Assembly: GCA_003533545.1 (NCBI GenBank)
Contig: DQEK01000201.1
Location: forward strand, 2,694-24,762
Source: Acidobacteriota bacterium
Lineage (GTDB): Bacteria; Acidobacteriota; Vicinamibacteria; Vicinamibacterales; UBA8438
Direction of reading: 5' to 3'
Length of the DNA stretch: 22,069 bases
In this document: positions 1 through 7,869 of the stretch, piece by piece
How positions within the stretch are numbered: the stretch's first letter is position 1
How the letters are laid out: each line of letters opens with the position of its first letter
The notes under the pieces: generated by a model
Databases searched by the model: none
What the model saw: the letters and a program-made list of their open reading frames with translations, nothing else
What the model was told of the DNA's origin: nothing
Program-made: the position numbers and the translations under genes

Positions 1-105
1 GGCCGACATGGCGGGCACCATGGCATCGAGAAACGGCAACGCGAGCGTCGCGCCCACCCCACGCAGGAACGTCCGTCTGGGTAGTGCCATCTTCGTGATT
101 ACCAT
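1..105 (-). CDS. DUF1552 protein, copy A (N-terminus only)
   Basis: Only the first 35 codons lie in the window; the rest runs off the left edge. The start reads MVITKMALPRRTFLRGVG and continues into a hydrophobic stretch ending LPFLDAMVPAMSA. This is a twin-arginine-type leader with RRTFLRG as the signal. It closely resembles the N-terminus of the complete DUF1552 protein at 9430-10803 (ARRTILRGMG, then ALPLLDGMVPALSA). The ATG is preceded by a purine-rich GGGAGTGAGG stretch at good spacing. It starts 24 bases after the stop of the DUF1592 cytochrome gene, repeating the cytochrome-then-DUF1552 order of copy B. The function of DUF1552 is unknown; the family is usually found beside DUF1592 cytochromes and is predicted to be exported folded. 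The identification rests on a short stretch but on clear paralogy. Confidence 0.85.
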   Translation of the reverse strand, partial: MVITKMALPRRTFLRGVGATLALPFLDAMVPAMSA

Positions 106-129
106 TGCCTCACTCCCACAGTTGCGCAA

Positions 130-2541
130 CTAATTTGCCGAGGCCGCTTGGGCCATTCGCATCTGAAACGGCGTGCTCGAAACAATGCTCTGAACGAGAG
201 CCTCGAAGCGATGGTCATTGGACGCCGCCTCGCGCTTGATCTGCCGCACCACCGGTGCATCCGTGGGCTCAAGCCCTCTACCGAGTGCATAGGTTAGCAG
301 TCGTTCAGCCACAGTCGTGAGGAACTCCTCCGAGTGATTCAATAACAGCCGCCGCAATTCTGACGGACCATCGAATGCGGTCCCATCCGGAAATTCGGCG
401 GAGGCATCAATGGGCAGGCCAGATGCATAAATGTCTCGCCATTCGCCAATTGCGTCGAAGTTCTCAAGCGCAAATCCGAGTTGATCCATCTGGGCGTGAC
501 ATGCTGCGCAGACCGGATTGGCTCGATGCGCCGCCATTTGCTCGCGCATCGGCAGGATTTTCCGCGGGTCTCGCTCTTCCACGAGATCTGGTACGTTCGG
601 GGGCGGGGGCGGGGGGGGACTCCCGAGGATGTTCTCGAGAATCCACTTGCCACGGATGACCGGTGAGGTCCGGTTGGCTCGCGAGGTACCGGTCAAAATC
701 GACCCCTGTCCCAGCAACCCGCGCCGCACGCTATCGACTGGCAACGAGACGCGCCGGAAGCGTTCACCGTACACACCCGGAATACCGTAATGCCGCGCCA
801 ATCGCTCGTTGAGAAACGTATAGTCGGCATCAAGGAGATCGAGCACGCTACGGTTCTCGCGGACGATGCTCTGAAAGAACAACTCTGTCTCCTGTTCGAA
901 CGCCTGTCGCAGGTTGTCATCGAAGTGGAACAACAGCTCAGGACTCGGCTGGAATCCAGCCACGTTGCGGGTATGTAACCACTGCCCGGCGAAGTTATCG
1001 ACGAGCGCTTGCGCACGTGGATCGCTCAGCATGCGACGTACTTGACCTCGCAACACCTCGGGGCTATGGAGCGTGCCATCCACCGCCGCTTCGAGCAACT
1101 CGTCGTCTGGAATCGTGCTCCAGAGAAAGAACGACAATCGTGATGCCAATTCAAGGTCCGAGATGCGATAGGGCACGTCAGGAACGACCGATTCCGGCTG
1201 GTCCTCGAAGCGGAATAGAAAGTTCGGACTGACTAAGATGCCCCGCAATGCTAGCTCGATACCGGCCTCGAAGCCGCCCCGACCCGCGCCGTCACGATAT
1301 AACCGCAGCGGCACTTCAAGATCTCTCTCGGTCACCGGACGGCGGTAAGCGCGCCGAGCCACCGTAGAAATGATTTCGCGCGCGCAGCCGCTCTCCTCGG
1401 CCGGGATGGCAGGGGAGCAAACGAACAACCTGCGACGGCTGGGCGAGTCGCCGACCGCCGCGGTCGCTGGAAGGGGACCAGTAACTGTCACGCTGGACAC
1501 CACCGGTGGACCACTGGCGGCCCGATAAGGCTCGCGACGTAAAGTAGGGTCGAACAGGTCCTCGACGTAAGCCGACGTCTTCGCAGCAAAGTAAACCTGG
1601 ACCAGATGCGGTCCGGCGGTCACCGACACGCGGAATCGCATGCTCTCCAAAATGCGCCTGTTGCGTTCGTCGCCGCGCATTCCCTCGGGCCGTTGCACGG
1701 TGCCGGACCAGACCAGCGTATCGTCAAGACTGACATCGAGCTGATGGGGCTCGTCGGTAACCCCCTCGAACCCGCCGGCCACCCCACTCTCTTTCGGCCG
1801 CATCTCGAACAAATACTCGCCATCGGCTGGGAAGTAATAGAGAAACGCGGTGCCACCACGAGTACCGAAAGGCAGGTCGTCACTAACGCGGATGCTCTGG
1901 TCTCGATCAGTCGGCACCAAGATAGTCTCTGGAGCCGGCGTCCCCCGCGGACGCCCCAGCGCCATCTGGCTGACCTTCGCCGCCGCCCCCAGATATCGCT
2001 CGGTAAGTGCTGACGAGAGCGTGAGCGCGTCAGCGTTATTGTCGAACCCATAGGCCGCATTGTCAGCCGGGAGCAGCGAGGCCTCGATGTCCACCGCCAG
2101 AAGGTCGCGCACCGCATTGCGATATTCCGCCCGGTTCAAACGGTGCAACGACGGCCGGCCGGAGTCTGGGCGAATGAGCGCCGCACGGTCAAGCCCTGCC
2201 TCAAGCCAAGTCGCCAGTTCGGCTGCTACAGCCTTGTCTGGCCTCGGCCGACCGGCAGGCGGCATCGCGCCGGTCCGAAGTTTGCGCACCACCTGCTCCC
2301 AGACCTCGGGGCGGTCCCCCACCTGAGTCAAATCGAGCGTGTCGAGTGCCAGACCGCCCGTGCGAGCACGTTCGTTGTGACAAGAGAAGCAGTACTGCTG
2401 CAAAACCGCACGATGGGAGGCAGCAGTCGCGGCGACTGCGACGGAAGCCTGCGGCTCCGCCCCGTGCAACACGACATCACCAACTTTCGCCGGCACAAAA
2501 CAGGCCACGGCAACCGCCAGCGGCAGCCACCTACTGGTCAT
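130..2541 (-). CDS. DUF1592-type large c-type cytochrome, copy A
   Basis: About 803 residues. A signal peptide (MTSRWLPLAVAVACF...) is followed by a CFSCH haem c motif at about residues 51-55. The downstream layout is that of planctomycete-type cytochrome proteins (DUF1587, DUF1595, DUF1592, DUF1588 and DUF1585 blocks). Recognisable blocks include LHRLNRAEYRNAVRDLL, RLSFFLWSTIPDDELL, FAGQWLHTRN, the LNERLARHYGIPGVYG block, and a second CAACH motif at about 678-682 followed by MDQLGFALENFDAIGEWR. It is probably an exported dihaem electron carrier or oxidoreductase; no substrate is established for the family. I chose ATG 2541 over the upstream in-frame ATG at 2586. It has a GGAGG seven bases upstream, gives a proper signal peptide, and overlaps the stop of the ankyrin gene (ATGA), implying translational coupling. 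A run of seven prolines lies in the DUF1588 region, over a G-rich tract at 599-618. Confidence 0.92.
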   Translation of the reverse strand: MTSRWLPLAVAVACFVPAKVGDVVLHGAEPQASVAVAATAASHRAVLQQYCFSCHNERARTGGLALDTLDLTQVGDRPEVWEQVVRKLRTGAMPPAGRPRPDKAVAAELATWLEAGLDRAALIRPDSGRPSLHRLNRAEYRNAVRDLLAVDIEASLLPADNAAYGFDNNADALTLSSALTERYLGAAAKVSQMALGRPRGTPAPETILVPTDRDQSIRVSDDLPFGTRGGTAFLYYFPADGEYLFEMRPKESGVAGGFEGVTDEPHQLDVSLDDTLVWSGTVQRPEGMRGDERNRRILESMRFRVSVTAGPHLVQVYFAAKTSAYVEDLFDPTLRREPYRAASGPPVVSSVTVTGPLPATAAVGDSPSRRRLFVCSPAIPAEESGCAREIISTVARRAYRRPVTERDLEVPLRLYRDGAGRGGFEAGIELALRGILVSPNFLFRFEDQPESVVPDVPYRISDLELASRLSFFLWSTIPDDELLEAAVDGTLHSPEVLRGQVRRMLSDPRAQALVDNFAGQWLHTRNVAGFQPSPELLFHFDDNLRQAFEQETELFFQSIVRENRSVLDLLDADYTFLNERLARHYGIPGVYGERFRRVSLPVDSVRRGLLGQGSILTGTSRANRTSPVIRGKWILENILGSPPPPPPPNVPDLVEERDPRKILPMREQMAAHRANPVCAACHAQMDQLGFALENFDAIGEWRDIYASGLPIDASAEFPDGTAFDGPSELRRLLLNHSEEFLTTVAERLLTYALGRGLEPTDAPVVRQIKREAASNDHRFEALVQSIVSSTPFQMRMAQAASAN
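599..618 (+). other. G-rich tract with quadruplex potential inside DUF1592-A
   Basis: Three G-runs (five, five and eight) separated by single C bases lie on the plus strand, the template strand of the gene. They encode seven consecutive prolines in the conserved ILG-SPP block. The eight-G run can supply two stacks, so a four-stack quadruplex is possible. The coding frame is intact and copy B has a proline-rich equivalent, so this is not a sequencing-error frameshift. Confidence 0.4.
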
Positions 2542-4121
2542 CGGAGATCCTCCACAGAAATCACAGCAGCGCATGGTGCCGGACACTCGATCTCTTTGGC
2601 TCCGAGTTTGCGCAACAACTCCGCCGTGTGCGGGTGCGCCGCGAATGAATTGCCATACTCGACCCCATCGGCAACCCGCAGTGGCGTTCGCCCATCCAGC
2701 GCCACCACGTCGAGCTCGGCGCCTTGGTCAAACAGATATTGCACAACACTGTTGGCTCCGCGATAGGCAGCCGCATGCATCGCAGTCTCGCCCACATCGC
2801 TCACGAAGGTCACATCGGCGCCCTGCTCTTCAACCATGAGCTTCACAGCGTCAAGAACCTGCTCTTCGCTGGCACGCTCCTGATTTGACGCCCACGAGAT
2901 GCCAGCCGCCGCCATCAACGGCGTGATGTTGTCTTCTGTGTAGATCGTCGGGTCGGCACCGTAGTCGAGCAGCAACCGCATCACTTCCACATCCGCAACC
3001 TTGGCGGCAAACATGAACGCCGTGGCTCCGGTCATGTGCCGACGATACCGTGCACCTGACCAACGTGGCTCTTCCATCGTGTTCCGGCCGTTGACGTCGG
3101 CGCCGTGCTCCAGCAACGCCTTGATGACGCGAAGCCGGTCCATGTTCACCGAAATGAACTGGTCACTAATGTGCCAGTTGGCCACATGCACCGCCGCCTG
3201 TAGCGGCCTCCCAAAGATGTTGCCTCGACGTACACCTTCAGAGTCGCCTTCGCTATAGCCGAGTTTGCGGATCTCAAGTGGCATCGGCCGGGCACGCATA
3301 CCTTGGACCGTCAACCGAGTCGAACCACCTTCGACGTTCGGGTCGGCTCCGGCATCGAGTAGCACGTCGACCAGATCCTCATGTCCATTGATTACGGCCA
3401 CCAGTAACGAAGTTGCGCCATCTGGTCGTTGCTCGTCGACGTCCGCCCCCGCGGCGAGCAGAGCTTGCACCGCACCAAGACTGCCTCGTCGCGTCGCGAA
3501 GAGCAGCGGCGTCGCACCGCTGTTCGAGTGAGCCGCGATGTCGGCGCCTCGCTGAATCAGCATGTCGACAACCGGAACATGGCCCTCCGCCGCCGCCCAC
3601 ATCAGTGCCGACTGACCGTTCCACGTTTCCCGCGCGTCGATGTCTGCACCGGCATCCAGCAGCATCTGCATCGCTTCCACCTGGCCGGAGCGAGCTACAA
3701 GCAGCAACGGCGTCTCACCCGCGTTCACGGCGTGCGTGGGATCGTTGGGGTCCACACCGGCCGCCAAGAGCTGGGCAACGATCGCGGCGCTTCCGTTGCT
3801 GGCGGCGAGCGCGAAGGGCGACACGCCGTAATTGTTCGTCGCATTGACGTCGGCCCCGGCCCGCAGCAACAGCGCGGTCGTTTCCGCATCATCGAGATAC
3901 ACGGCCCAGTGCAACGCCGTCGCACCGTTGCCCTGGGCCGCGTTGATATCCACCTGCTGCCCCAGTAGCGAGAGCACGGCCTCTTTGTCACCACGCTGCG
4001 TCGCGTCGGCGAGCTGCGCAGGACTCCCGCCCGCTCCGAGACCGGTGCCTGACACCCCGAGACAGGCGATGAGCAACACGGCCTGCAGGAACAGTCTGAA
4101 CACGCGGCGCACCCACATCAT
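2538..4121 (-). CDS. Exported ankyrin-repeat protein, copy A
   Basis: 527 residues. The N-terminus MMWVRRVFRLFLQAVLLIAC is a signal peptide, and LIAC at residues 17-20 fits a lipoprotein lipobox, so it may be anchored by a lipid. The rest is about ten ankyrin repeats, for example GATALHWAVYLDDAETTALL, NNYGVSPFALAASNGS and GQSALMWAAAEGHVPVVDML. The repeat array is interrupted at roughly residues 275-330 by a non-ankyrin insert, and one later repeat loop is also expanded. Ankyrin arrays bind proteins, so a chaperone or docking role for the co-encoded exported cytochrome is plausible but is inference. The stop overlaps the start of the DUF1592 gene by an ATGA junction. The gene upstream is the exporter-dioxygenase fusion, 98 bases away, with an inverted repeat in between. 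Tandem ATG codons at 4121 and 4118 make the exact start uncertain by one residue. Confidence 0.93.
   Translation of the reverse strand: MMWVRRVFRLFLQAVLLIACLGVSGTGLGAGGSPAQLADATQRGDKEAVLSLLGQQVDINAAQGNGATALHWAVYLDDAETTALLLRAGADVNATNNYGVSPFALAASNGSAAIVAQLLAAGVDPNDPTHAVNAGETPLLLVARSGQVEAMQMLLDAGADIDARETWNGQSALMWAAAEGHVPVVDMLIQRGADIAAHSNSGATPLLFATRRGSLGAVQALLAAGADVDEQRPDGATSLLVAVINGHEDLVDVLLDAGADPNVEGGSTRLTVQGMRARPMPLEIRKLGYSEGDSEGVRRGNIFGRPLQAAVHVANWHISDQFISVNMDRLRVIKALLEHGADVNGRNTMEEPRWSGARYRRHMTGATAFMFAAKVADVEVMRLLLDYGADPTIYTEDNITPLMAAAGISWASNQERASEEQVLDAVKLMVEEQGADVTFVSDVGETAMHAAAYRGANSVVQYLFDQGAELDVVALDGRTPLRVADGVEYGNSFAAHPHTAELLRKLGAKEIECPAPCAAVISVEDLR
2549..2553 (-). promoter_or_regulatory. 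Ribosome binding site deciding the DUF1592-A start
   Basis: GGAGG on the minus strand, seven bases before ATG 2541 and inside the end of the ankyrin gene. It supports the shorter start and coupled translation. Confidence 0.75.
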
Positions 4122-4149
4122 TGATGCCCTCTCTCAACCTCAAATCCTA

Positions 4150-4180
4150 CTATGGCCCCCACCCCTAATTGGGGCCATAG
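4150..4180. repeat. Perfect 10-bp inverted repeat, hairpin
   Basis: CTATGGCCCC at 4150-4159 and GGGGCCATAG at 4171-4180 are exact reverse complements around an 11-base loop. The hairpin lies between the exporter-dioxygenase fusion and ankyrin gene A. On the minus strand (the direction of the genes) no T-run follows it, so it is not a standard intrinsic terminator. On the plus strand a seven-T run (4194-4200) begins 13 bases after the stem, too far for a classic one. It could be a partial terminator, an mRNA-stabilising hairpin that sets relative expression inside the operon, or a protein site. Confidence 0.6.
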
Positions 4181-4219
4181 ACTAAAGAACCTGTTTTTTT
4201 CCAGCTACCATCACGATGG

Positions 4220-6127
4220 CTAGCCCTCAGACTCCCCGCGCAAGCCTCCGGACCTCGGCATCACGAGTGGCAGACGATCTTCAACGACGTCGACTGTAAA
4301 CTCCTGCCCTACAGCGAGCGAACTATAGGGTTCCCGCGGGTTGTACCGCAAGGCACCGGCGGTGCCACGTGGTCCGCAGAAATGTAGGTCGATCGCATCG
4401 TGAGCACCCAGGTTTCGTACCACGTGAATCGTCTCACCTTCGACGAAATCGGTAGTCTCTGAGGGACCGGCCTCCGTCCGAGCCGCCACCCGCAGGCCCG
4501 TCCCCACAGGTACAAAATCGACCGTCTCGACCGTACCTTCGATGCGCTGCCCGACGGCCGAGTATTCGTGTGAGTGGATGTGGGCCGTCGTGCCAGGAGT
4601 CCATAAGATTCCAACGAGTGAAGACCCGTGCTCCTGACTTCGCCAATACGTTAGTCGCCGGTAGTTGATGCCACCTTGGATCGGGCTCTCGCGGAGCAAT
4701 ACGAGCTCGCCGATGGCAGGCTGTACCCGCTTGAGCACCCGCCGGGCAACGGTAAGACTGATCGGTCCCTCCCGGTCGAGCAGGTCAAACAACTCGACAG
4801 CCTCGCTCAAGGTTAGGGGTTCGCCCTGATCAAGACGCGCCTGAAGCGAAATCGGCGTTGGCCCCCAGCGTCGGAACGCCACAAATCCGAAACCCAGTGC
4901 AACGAGTCCTCCGACCGCGTTCACAGCAGTCACGCCCGTCGCGCCGGTCGTCAGCAGACCCAACGACAGACTGGCAATGGTGACCCACGCGGCACCGGCG
5001 GTCACAGCCACGCGCCATCCGACGTCCACAAGCGTGCGCACCTGAATCTGCAGGCCAATCGACGCACACACGGTCGCGACGGCAAAGCTCACTACCTGGT
5101 CGTTGCAGGCCAACAACGCTGCCCACAAAGTCCCATCGGCGGCAAACACACGATCGCCTATGATGCGCACCCCGAACAACAACAGGTATCCCACGACGAA
5201 GAGCGGTAGGTGCGACGCAAGACGAAGACGCAGACGGTCTTCGGCCGGAGCCCGGCGCCGCAGCTGACTGAAGACAACTAGCAGCGGCCCCAGCAGTACA
5301 ATCCGAACCGTCTTCGCCATCGCCGCCAGAACGCTTTCATCTTCCCCGAACTGCCCACCCACGGCCACGCTCGAAGAAAGATCGTTTACCGCAAGACCTG
5401 CCCACAGGCCTGACAATTCCACATCGAGACCAAGAGCTGTCCCTAGGGGCAACAACGTCGTTAGCGCGACCACGCTGAAGAGGAAGATTGCCGTAATCGC
5501 GAGCCCCTGATCGCGCCGTCGCGCGAACACTGTGGGTGCCAGGGCGTTGATCGCCGACGCCCCGCAGACCATGGTGCCGATAGCCACCAGATCAGCCATC
5601 TCACGGCGGAGTCGTAGTAGCCCCGCCACGGCATGGGTAACGAAGAACGTCGTAGGAAGTGTCACCACGAGGACGAGCACCACACGGGCCAGCAACTGGG
5701 GTTCGATAAGATCCGCGCTGGCCTTCAGGCCCATCAGGACGATGGCGAGGCGCAGCACCCACTTTCCGGCGAACCGAAGTCCGCGCTCGTAGGCATCACC
5801 CTCGCGGCCGTTCTCAACCGCGAGCCCGATCCACGCCGCCACGGGCGAATTCAGCACGAGCGCGCCAAGAACGATCGCCACGACGACTGGAGACACCCAC
5901 GGAGAACCGGGAAACGCAAGGGGGGTAAATGCCAAGGCGAGCACAGCCAGCCCTGCCGCAAGAACCAGCCCCGGGAACTCGCGGCGGGACGGCAACCAAG
6001 CAGGCACGGGACCAGTATGCTCGATGCGACTACGGCCTCGGTGCCTGAGCGGCAACGACGTCGGGACGCGGATCGTCAACGAACCCTGCACGGTTCGGCA
6101 TTTCAATCCGCGGAAGCGAGTCGGCAT
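4220..6127 (-). CDS. YeiH-type putative sulfate/sulfite exporter fused to cysteine-dioxygenase-like cupin
   Basis: 635 residues in two parts. Residues ~50-420 have about ten hydrophobic helices and match the YeiH/PSE putative sulfate exporter family, including RFAGKWVLRLAIVLMGL, the CGASAINALAPTVFA block (188-202) and AGLAVNDLSSSVAVGG. Residues ~430-610 look like a type I cysteine dioxygenase. The mononuclear iron ligands appear as H518 and H520 (in AHIHSHEY) and H568 (in GETIHVVRN), with the spacing expected for the family. Y489-x-R491 matches the substrate-binding Tyr-x-Arg. The Cys that forms the Cys-Tyr cofactor in mammalian enzymes is replaced by V525, as is common for non-Cys bacterial enzymes. 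Ordinary YeiH proteins are about 340 residues, so this is a fusion. It follows the sulfite dehydrogenase genes. The start is uncertain: ATG 6127 overlaps the cytochrome gene by 98 bases and lacks a clear ribosome site; GTG 6007 would begin just before the first helix. Thiol substrate (cysteine or another) is not determined by sequence. Confidence 0.88.
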   Translation of the reverse strand: MPTRFRGLKCRTVQGSLTIRVPTSLPLRHRGRSRIEHTGPVPAWLPSRREFPGLVLAAGLAVLALAFTPLAFPGSPWVSPVVVAIVLGALVLNSPVAAWIGLAVENGREGDAYERGLRFAGKWVLRLAIVLMGLKASADLIEPQLLARVVLVLVVTLPTTFFVTHAVAGLLRLRREMADLVAIGTMVCGASAINALAPTVFARRRDQGLAITAIFLFSVVALTTLLPLGTALGLDVELSGLWAGLAVNDLSSSVAVGGQFGEDESVLAAMAKTVRIVLLGPLLVVFSQLRRRAPAEDRLRLRLASHLPLFVVGYLLLFGVRIIGDRVFAADGTLWAALLACNDQVVSFAVATVCASIGLQIQVRTLVDVGWRVAVTAGAAWVTIASLSLGLLTTGATGVTAVNAVGGLVALGFGFVAFRRWGPTPISLQARLDQGEPLTLSEAVELFDLLDREGPISLTVARRVLKRVQPAIGELVLLRESPIQGGINYRRLTYWRSQEHGSSLVGILWTPGTTAHIHSHEYSAVGQRIEGTVETVDFVPVGTGLRVAARTEAGPSETTDFVEGETIHVVRNLGAHDAIDLHFCGPRGTAGALRYNPREPYSSLAVGQEFTVDVVEDRLPLVMPRSGGLRGESEG

Positions 6128-6596
6128 CGACCGGGTCTTGTTCGTCGACGAGATCGTTCAGGAAGAGCACGTAGGCCACCGCAGCGTAAACTTCGTCTGA
6201 AGTGAGTGACCCCGGCTGGTCGAACGGCATGGCACGATTCACGTAGTCCCAAAGGGTCGTGGCCGCCGGCCAGTAGCTCCCAACGGTTTTCCTCGGTTGA
6301 TCACCAGCCAGCGAATCTCGCCCACCGGCCAACCTGGCGTCCGGACCTTCCTGTCCAGTTAGCCCGTGGCAGGCGGCACACCGCCTGTCGTACAAGACCC
6401 GTCCCTCGGCCGCGGTCGCTCGACCTGACGGCAGTCCGGCACCGTCAGGTCCAACGATCGCTCCCCACGTCTCGAGCTCCGAGGGCACCGCGAGACGCCC
6501 CAGACCGGTAAGTAATGTCTGCCCCTCAACCTTCCCGGCGCCGAGCATCGCCACCGTAACTAACGCGATTCCCGCATGGAGACTCCGGCTAGACAT
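6030..6596 (-). CDS. SoxD/SorB-like cytochrome c subunit of sulfite dehydrogenase
   Basis: 188 residues from ATG 6596. A signal peptide (MSSRSLHAGIALVTVAMLGAG) is followed by a single haem c motif CAACH (residues 73-77) and a probable axial Met at 123 in NRAMPFDQPG. The block GSYWPAATTLWDYVNRAMPF followed by LTSDEVYAAVAYVLFLND is characteristic of the cytochrome partner of SoxC/SorA-type enzymes. It should accept electrons from the neighbouring molybdenum subunit in the periplasm and pass them to the respiratory chain. An upstream in-frame ATG (6626) exists, but 6596 has a GGAG seven bases upstream and yields a clean signal peptide. It overlaps the soxC-like stop by eight bases, so the two are almost certainly co-translated. 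The C-terminal ~45 residues are acidic and proline-rich. Confidence 0.92.
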   Translation of the reverse strand: MSSRSLHAGIALVTVAMLGAGKVEGQTLLTGLGRLAVPSELETWGAIVGPDGAGLPSGRATAAEGRVLYDRRCAACHGLTGQEGPDARLAGGRDSLAGDQPRKTVGSYWPAATTLWDYVNRAMPFDQPGSLTSDEVYAAVAYVLFLNDLVDEQDPVDADSLPRIEMPNRAGFVDDPRPDVVAAQAPRP

Positions 6597-7824
6597 CCAC
6601 GTTCTCCACTCGACCATCGCGTCCAATGCGCCAGCCCTGAACCGCGTTGTTGTGGTAACTCGACTGGGTACCGCGTGCCGCGATCAAAGCCGCTCGGCTT
6701 GGTTGTACATCGCCAGTCTCGTCGATACAGCGCGACGCCAGCGTCGTCTCAGAACCGTCCCAGCTCCAGTCAAAACGGAACCGCGTGTGTGCCAAGGGTA
6801 AGACCGGGTCCTGCAGCTGCGCCTCAGCCCACGACCGACCGCCATCGGTCGTGACCTCCACCCGTTGCACGCGACCACGCCCAGACCACGCCAACCCAGA
6901 AATCTGATAGAACCCAGGCTCATCAAGTTGCTGCCCCCCCGACGGACGGGTAATGACCGACTTAGCATCCATGACGAACGTATATTGTCGGGCCTCACCG
7001 TTCGGCATTAGGTCGGTGTATTTAGCCGTCTCCTCACGAGTCAGGTACGACTGATCCACCACCCGCAACCGCCGCAACCACTTGACGCAAATGTTTCCTT
7101 CCCAGCCCGGTATCAACAGCCGCAGCGGATACCCCTGGGCAGGTCGAAGTGCCTCGCCGTTTTGTCCATAGGCCACCAACGTGTCATCCATGGCCTTGTC
7201 TAGCGGCACGCTCCGGGTCATGCGACAGGCGTCGGCTCCCTCAGCCACCACCCAACTGGCCCCAGCGCTAGCGCCTACCTCACGCAGAAGAGCAGAAACC
7301 GGCACCCCGGTCCATTCGCTGCAACTGGTCATACCGAATGCCGCCTGCGCGTCAGTGTCCGGCTCAGCGGGAGACCACTTCACACGGCCGTTCCCGGAAC
7401 ACTCCACAAAGTATGTACGCGTGACGGCAGGCATCCGCTGGAGTTCAGCCAACGAGAAGACCAGGGGACGGTCGACGAGCCCGTCAATCAGCAACCGATG
7501 CTCGGAGGGGTCGATCTCAGGGATCCCGGAATGATGCCGTTCGAAATGCAGAGCCGACGGTGTGATGCTGCCGTTCAAGTTCTGGAGCGGGGTGAGACTC
7601 CCGGCCGCCTGCGCGTAGCGAGACCCACGCACCCGACGCAACGTAGTCTCAAAGGGGGAACGATCACCGTAGCCACCAACTCCTTCACCCAGTGATCGGC
7701 CAGACCGTGGCTGCCCCAGCAGCGTCGACGGTCGAAGAACAGCTGCCGCTGACCCTAGCGTAGCCGCCTTCAGAAAACCACGTCGGCCATGCCCAGCCTT
7801 GGTTCGTGCATCATCACCGGTCAT
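6589..7824 (-). CDS. soxC: SoxC-like molybdopterin sulfite dehydrogenase, Tat-exported
   Basis: About 411 residues. Twin-arginine leader GRRGFLKAATLGSAAAV, then a sulfite-oxidase fold. The conserved molybdenum-ligand Cys is C142 in TYFVECSGNGR. The C-terminal half has the Mo-cofactor dimerisation domain with strongly SoxC-like blocks: GYPLRLLIPGWEGNICVKW, REETAKYTDLMPNGEARQY, KSVITRPSGG, and the tail block around YHNNAVQGW. It would oxidise sulfite (or a protein-bound sulfane in full Sox systems) in the periplasm. No soxXYZAB genes are present here, so a sulfite role is favoured. I chose ATG 7824 because GGGGG lies six bases upstream; an in-frame TTG (7854) and ATG (7830) are alternatives. 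It starts 45 bases after ankyrin gene B and its 3' end overlaps the cytochrome gene. The symbol denotes family membership rather than a proven Sox role. Confidence 0.93.
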   Translation of the reverse strand: MTGDDARTKAGHGRRGFLKAATLGSAAAVLRPSTLLGQPRSGRSLGEGVGGYGDRSPFETTLRRVRGSRYAQAAGSLTPLQNLNGSITPSALHFERHHSGIPEIDPSEHRLLIDGLVDRPLVFSLAELQRMPAVTRTYFVECSGNGRVKWSPAEPDTDAQAAFGMTSCSEWTGVPVSALLREVGASAGASWVVAEGADACRMTRSVPLDKAMDDTLVAYGQNGEALRPAQGYPLRLLIPGWEGNICVKWLRRLRVVDQSYLTREETAKYTDLMPNGEARQYTFVMDAKSVITRPSGGQQLDEPGFYQISGLAWSGRGRVQRVEVTTDGGRSWAEAQLQDPVLPLAHTRFRFDWSWDGSETTLASRCIDETGDVQPSRAALIAARGTQSSYHNNAVQGWRIGRDGRVENVDV

Positions 7825-7869
7825 CGACATCCCCCAACCAGAAATTCTTGACAATCGCCGCCCGGCAGC

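Noticed and set aside
599..620. Homopolymer-related frameshift in DUF1592-A
   Set aside because: The frame continues correctly on both sides and the paralogue has an equivalent proline-rich block.
3429..3968. 179-codon plus-strand frame antisense to ankyrin A
   Set aside because: Mirror image of regular ankyrin repeats, which keep antisense frames open; no independent evidence.
4150..4200. Intrinsic terminator on the plus strand (hairpin plus seven T bases)
   Set aside because: The T-run starts 13 bases after the stem and no plus-strand gene ends there, so I list only an inverted repeat.
4204..4224. Second small hairpin at the end of the exporter-fusion gene
   Set aside because: About eight pairs with a bulge and a four-base loop, followed by A rather than T bases in the gene direction; too weak to call a terminator.
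5633..6205. 190-codon plus-strand frame antisense to the exporter
   Set aside because: Highly charged His/Arg/Gln-rich product, no recognisable domain, no ribosome site, opposite a membrane protein gene.
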